Position numbers and translations under genes: made by a program | The notes under the pieces: model-generated | Told to the model about the DNA's origin: nothing | Seen by the model: the letters and a program-made list of their open reading frames with translations, nothing else | Databases searched by the model: none | Shown here: positions 6,245 through 7,268 of the stretch, one piece after another | Layout: each line of letters starts with the position of its first letter | Numbering within the stretch: the first letter of the stretch is position 1 | Origin: CAZTTH01 sp964615975 | GTDB lineage: Bacteria; Verrucomicrobiota; Lentisphaeria; JABSQK01; JAJFLO01 | DNA length: 7,268 nt | Reading direction: 5' to 3' | Assembly: GCA_964615975.1 (NCBI GenBank) | Contig: CAZTTH010000096.1 | Location: 1-7,268, forward strand

Positions 6245-6567
6245 TTAAATCAGTTCGGAAAATCGATCAATTGCCGATAAAACTAAACCCATCGGCATTG
6301 GCTTTTTTTTGCCGGAAACATGGTATTCGAATCTTGTCTTTTTTTGGATCGGTTCTTAGAAACGACTTTAATGCGAATAGCGATATCGACATCCTGGTAG
6401 AATTCGTGGAAGGTCAAACTCCCAGCTATTTCGAACTCTTCGATATGGAGGAACAATTGTCTCTTATTCTTGGAGATCGAAAAGTAGATCTACGAACCCG
6501 AAATGACCTTAGTCGATATTTTCGGAATGAGATAGTCAAGCATGCTGTGGTTGCTTATGAAAGTTGA
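6241..6567 (+). CDS. mntA: MNT-domain nucleotidyltransferase antitoxin MntA (type VII)
   Basis: 108 residues from ATG 6241, preceded by GGA (6230-6232) at 8 bases; a longer frame from TTG 6181 would run through the hicBA remnants and is rejected. MntA proteins are minimal DNA polymerase beta-like nucleotidyltransferases that AMPylate, and so silence, the partner HEPN RNase. The active site is complete: FGSVLRNDFNANSDIDIL contains GSX10DXD with G36-S37, D48 and D50, and the third acidic residue is D83 in KVDLRT. The conserved ILVEF and the RNEIVKHAVVAYE tail, typical of this family, are also present. The stop overlaps the hepT gene by 11 bases, so the two are translated from one message. The start codon sits inside the broken hicA-like gene. 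The antitoxin comes first in the operon. Confidence 0.93.
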   Translation: MIKSVRKIDQLPIKLNPSALAFFCRKHGIRILSFFGSVLRNDFNANSDIDILVEFVEGQTPSYFELFDMEEQLSLILGDRKVDLRTRNDLSRYFRNEIVKHAVVAYES

Positions 6568-6898
6568 AGATCGCATTAAAATTCAGCATGCAGTAGATGC
6601 CATTGACAAGGCAAAGGCATTTACCTGTGAAATTTCCCAAACCGAGTATTTGGGCGATGAAAAATTGCAGCTTGCTCTAGTTCGCCTCCTTGAAATCGTC
6701 GGTGAGGCGGCAAGCGGAGTGAGTGACGACTTAAAAAAATCGGCAACATCCATTCCCTGGAAGAAGATGATTGCCATGCGCAATCGCCTGATTCATGGTT
6801 ATTTCGATGTGGATTATAATATCGTTTGGGATACCATAAAAAAAGATCTCCCCCCTTTAGCTAAACAACTCAAGATGTTATTATGCCTTCAGGCTTAG
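6557..6898 (+). CDS. hepT: HEPN-domain RNase toxin HepT (type VII)
   Basis: 113 residues, all-helical by appearance. HepT toxins are HEPN ribonucleases that dimerise to form a composite active site and are neutralised by MntA through AMPylation of the motif tyrosine. The catalytic RX4HXY motif is intact: RNRLIHGY with R75, H80 and Y82. It is preceded by the helix typical of the family, LALVRLLEIVGEAASGVSDDL, and by the IPWKKMIAM segment. ATG 6557 is preferred because the protein then begins with MKVEDRIKIQHAVDAID, the usual start of the first HEPN helix; ATG 6542 in the same frame would add five residues (MLWLL). Neither has a clear ribosome binding site, which fits coupling to mntA. All key residues are present, so the toxin is probably active. 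Confidence 0.93.
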   Translation: MKVEDRIKIQHAVDAIDKAKAFTCEISQTEYLGDEKLQLALVRLLEIVGEAASGVSDDLKKSATSIPWKKMIAMRNRLIHGYFDVDYNIVWDTIKKDLPPLAKQLKMLLCLQA

Positions 6899-7072
6899 AA
6901 CCGGAATCTCGATTCATCACACTGTAGATATCGTTAAAAACACCACCTTTTTTAAGAATTGAAGCTATAATCATCCAAATAAATCCGTGGTCAAAAGATT
7001 TTCTTCAATAACTCTAGTTGCAGCAAAGCGCCATAAGAGCGGTACGTAATGAACTAACATAGGAAGCATAAA
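6899..7072. other. Intergenic gap between two MNT genes
   Basis: It contains a degenerate ATCCGTGGTC motif (6983-6992) in inverse orientation to the CCACGGAT motifs at 4513 and 5831, and AGGA (7061-7064) eight bases before ATG 7073. I see no clear terminator for hepT and no gene. Confidence 0.5.
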
Positions 7073-7268
7073 ATGGGGAATAGTATTTTTGAAAAAATAA
7101 TGGCGTGTAAACCATTGCTTACTGAGCGATTCCAGGTTCGGTGAATCGGTGTTTTCGGTTCTTATGCTCGCGGGGAAGATTCAAGCCAAAGCGATGTGGA
7201 TGTACTGGTTGAGTTTTCCGGTAATCCGAATCTCGTCAATGCCAATCGCTGGCAGCCGCTGACCCTGA
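7073..7268 (+). pseudogene. Second MNT nucleotidyltransferase gene, interrupted and cut by the window end
   Basis: ATG 7073 has a good ribosome binding site (AGGAAG, 7061-7066). The frame reads KPLLTERFQVR, then TGA at 7142-7144, then continues IGVFGSYARGEDSSQSDVDVLVEF, a perfect MNT active-site block with GSX10DXD. The stop replaces one residue in an otherwise unbroken match, so a single point mutation explains it. After VLVEFSGNPN the protein no longer looks like an MNT family member: the frame ends the window with VNANRWQPLTL where the second half of the domain should be. This suggests an internal deletion or a junction as well as the nonsense codon. It is closer to the common KPLL.E...V..IGLFGSYARGE group than to the mntA upstream, so it is not a simple tandem duplication. 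Confidence 0.78.

Overview
The window looks like a piece of a gammaproteobacterial chromosome. The argument is the left-hand gene, a convincing RapA (RNA polymerase-recycling Swi2/Snf2 ATPase), a protein typical of gammaproteobacteria. The species cannot be named from the sequence. The rapA part is GC-richer and densely coding. Everything to its right is AT-richer, gene-poor and full of degenerate intergenic repeats, as expected of an accessory or decaying region.

Layout: (1) 1-2505 (+), rapA, cut at its 5' end by the window edge. (2) 2506-2765, convergent intergenic region with a rho-independent terminator inside an imperfect inverted-repeat element. (3) 2766-4220 (-), an exported WD40-like beta-propeller protein of unknown role. 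(4) 4230-5022, no intact gene: a possible promoter, a small ORF encoding a signal-peptide-like stretch but out of frame at an A7 tract, one copy of a 119-bp dispersed repeat, and a hairpin. (5) 5023-5605 (+), a two-gene toxin-antitoxin operon: an antitoxin with a YefM-like C-terminus and a YoeB-family mRNA interferase, joined by an ATGA overlap. (6) 5606-6009, no convincing gene; it holds the second copy of the repeat in the same orientation, so the two copies bracket the yoeB operon. (7) 6010-6244 (+), a dead hicB-like antitoxin gene and the first codons of a hicA-like gene. (8) 6241-6898 (+), an intact mntA-hepT (MNT nucleotidyltransferase / HEPN RNase) type VII toxin-antitoxin pair starting inside the hicA remnant. 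(9) 7073-7268 (+), a second MNT gene, broken by an in-frame stop and with a foreign-looking tail.

Taken together, 5.0-7.3 kb is a cluster of at least three toxin-antitoxin modules in different states of preservation, all on the + strand, with repeats between them. The two intact modules both act on RNA: YoeB cuts mRNA on the ribosome, and HepT is an RNase silenced by AMPylation by MntA. I see no phage genes, transposase, CRISPR array, tRNA or rRNA. I found no clearly undescribed system. The most distinctive items are the mntA-hepT pair placed on a decayed hicBA operon, the repeats flanking the yoeB operon, and the frameshifted small exported ORF.
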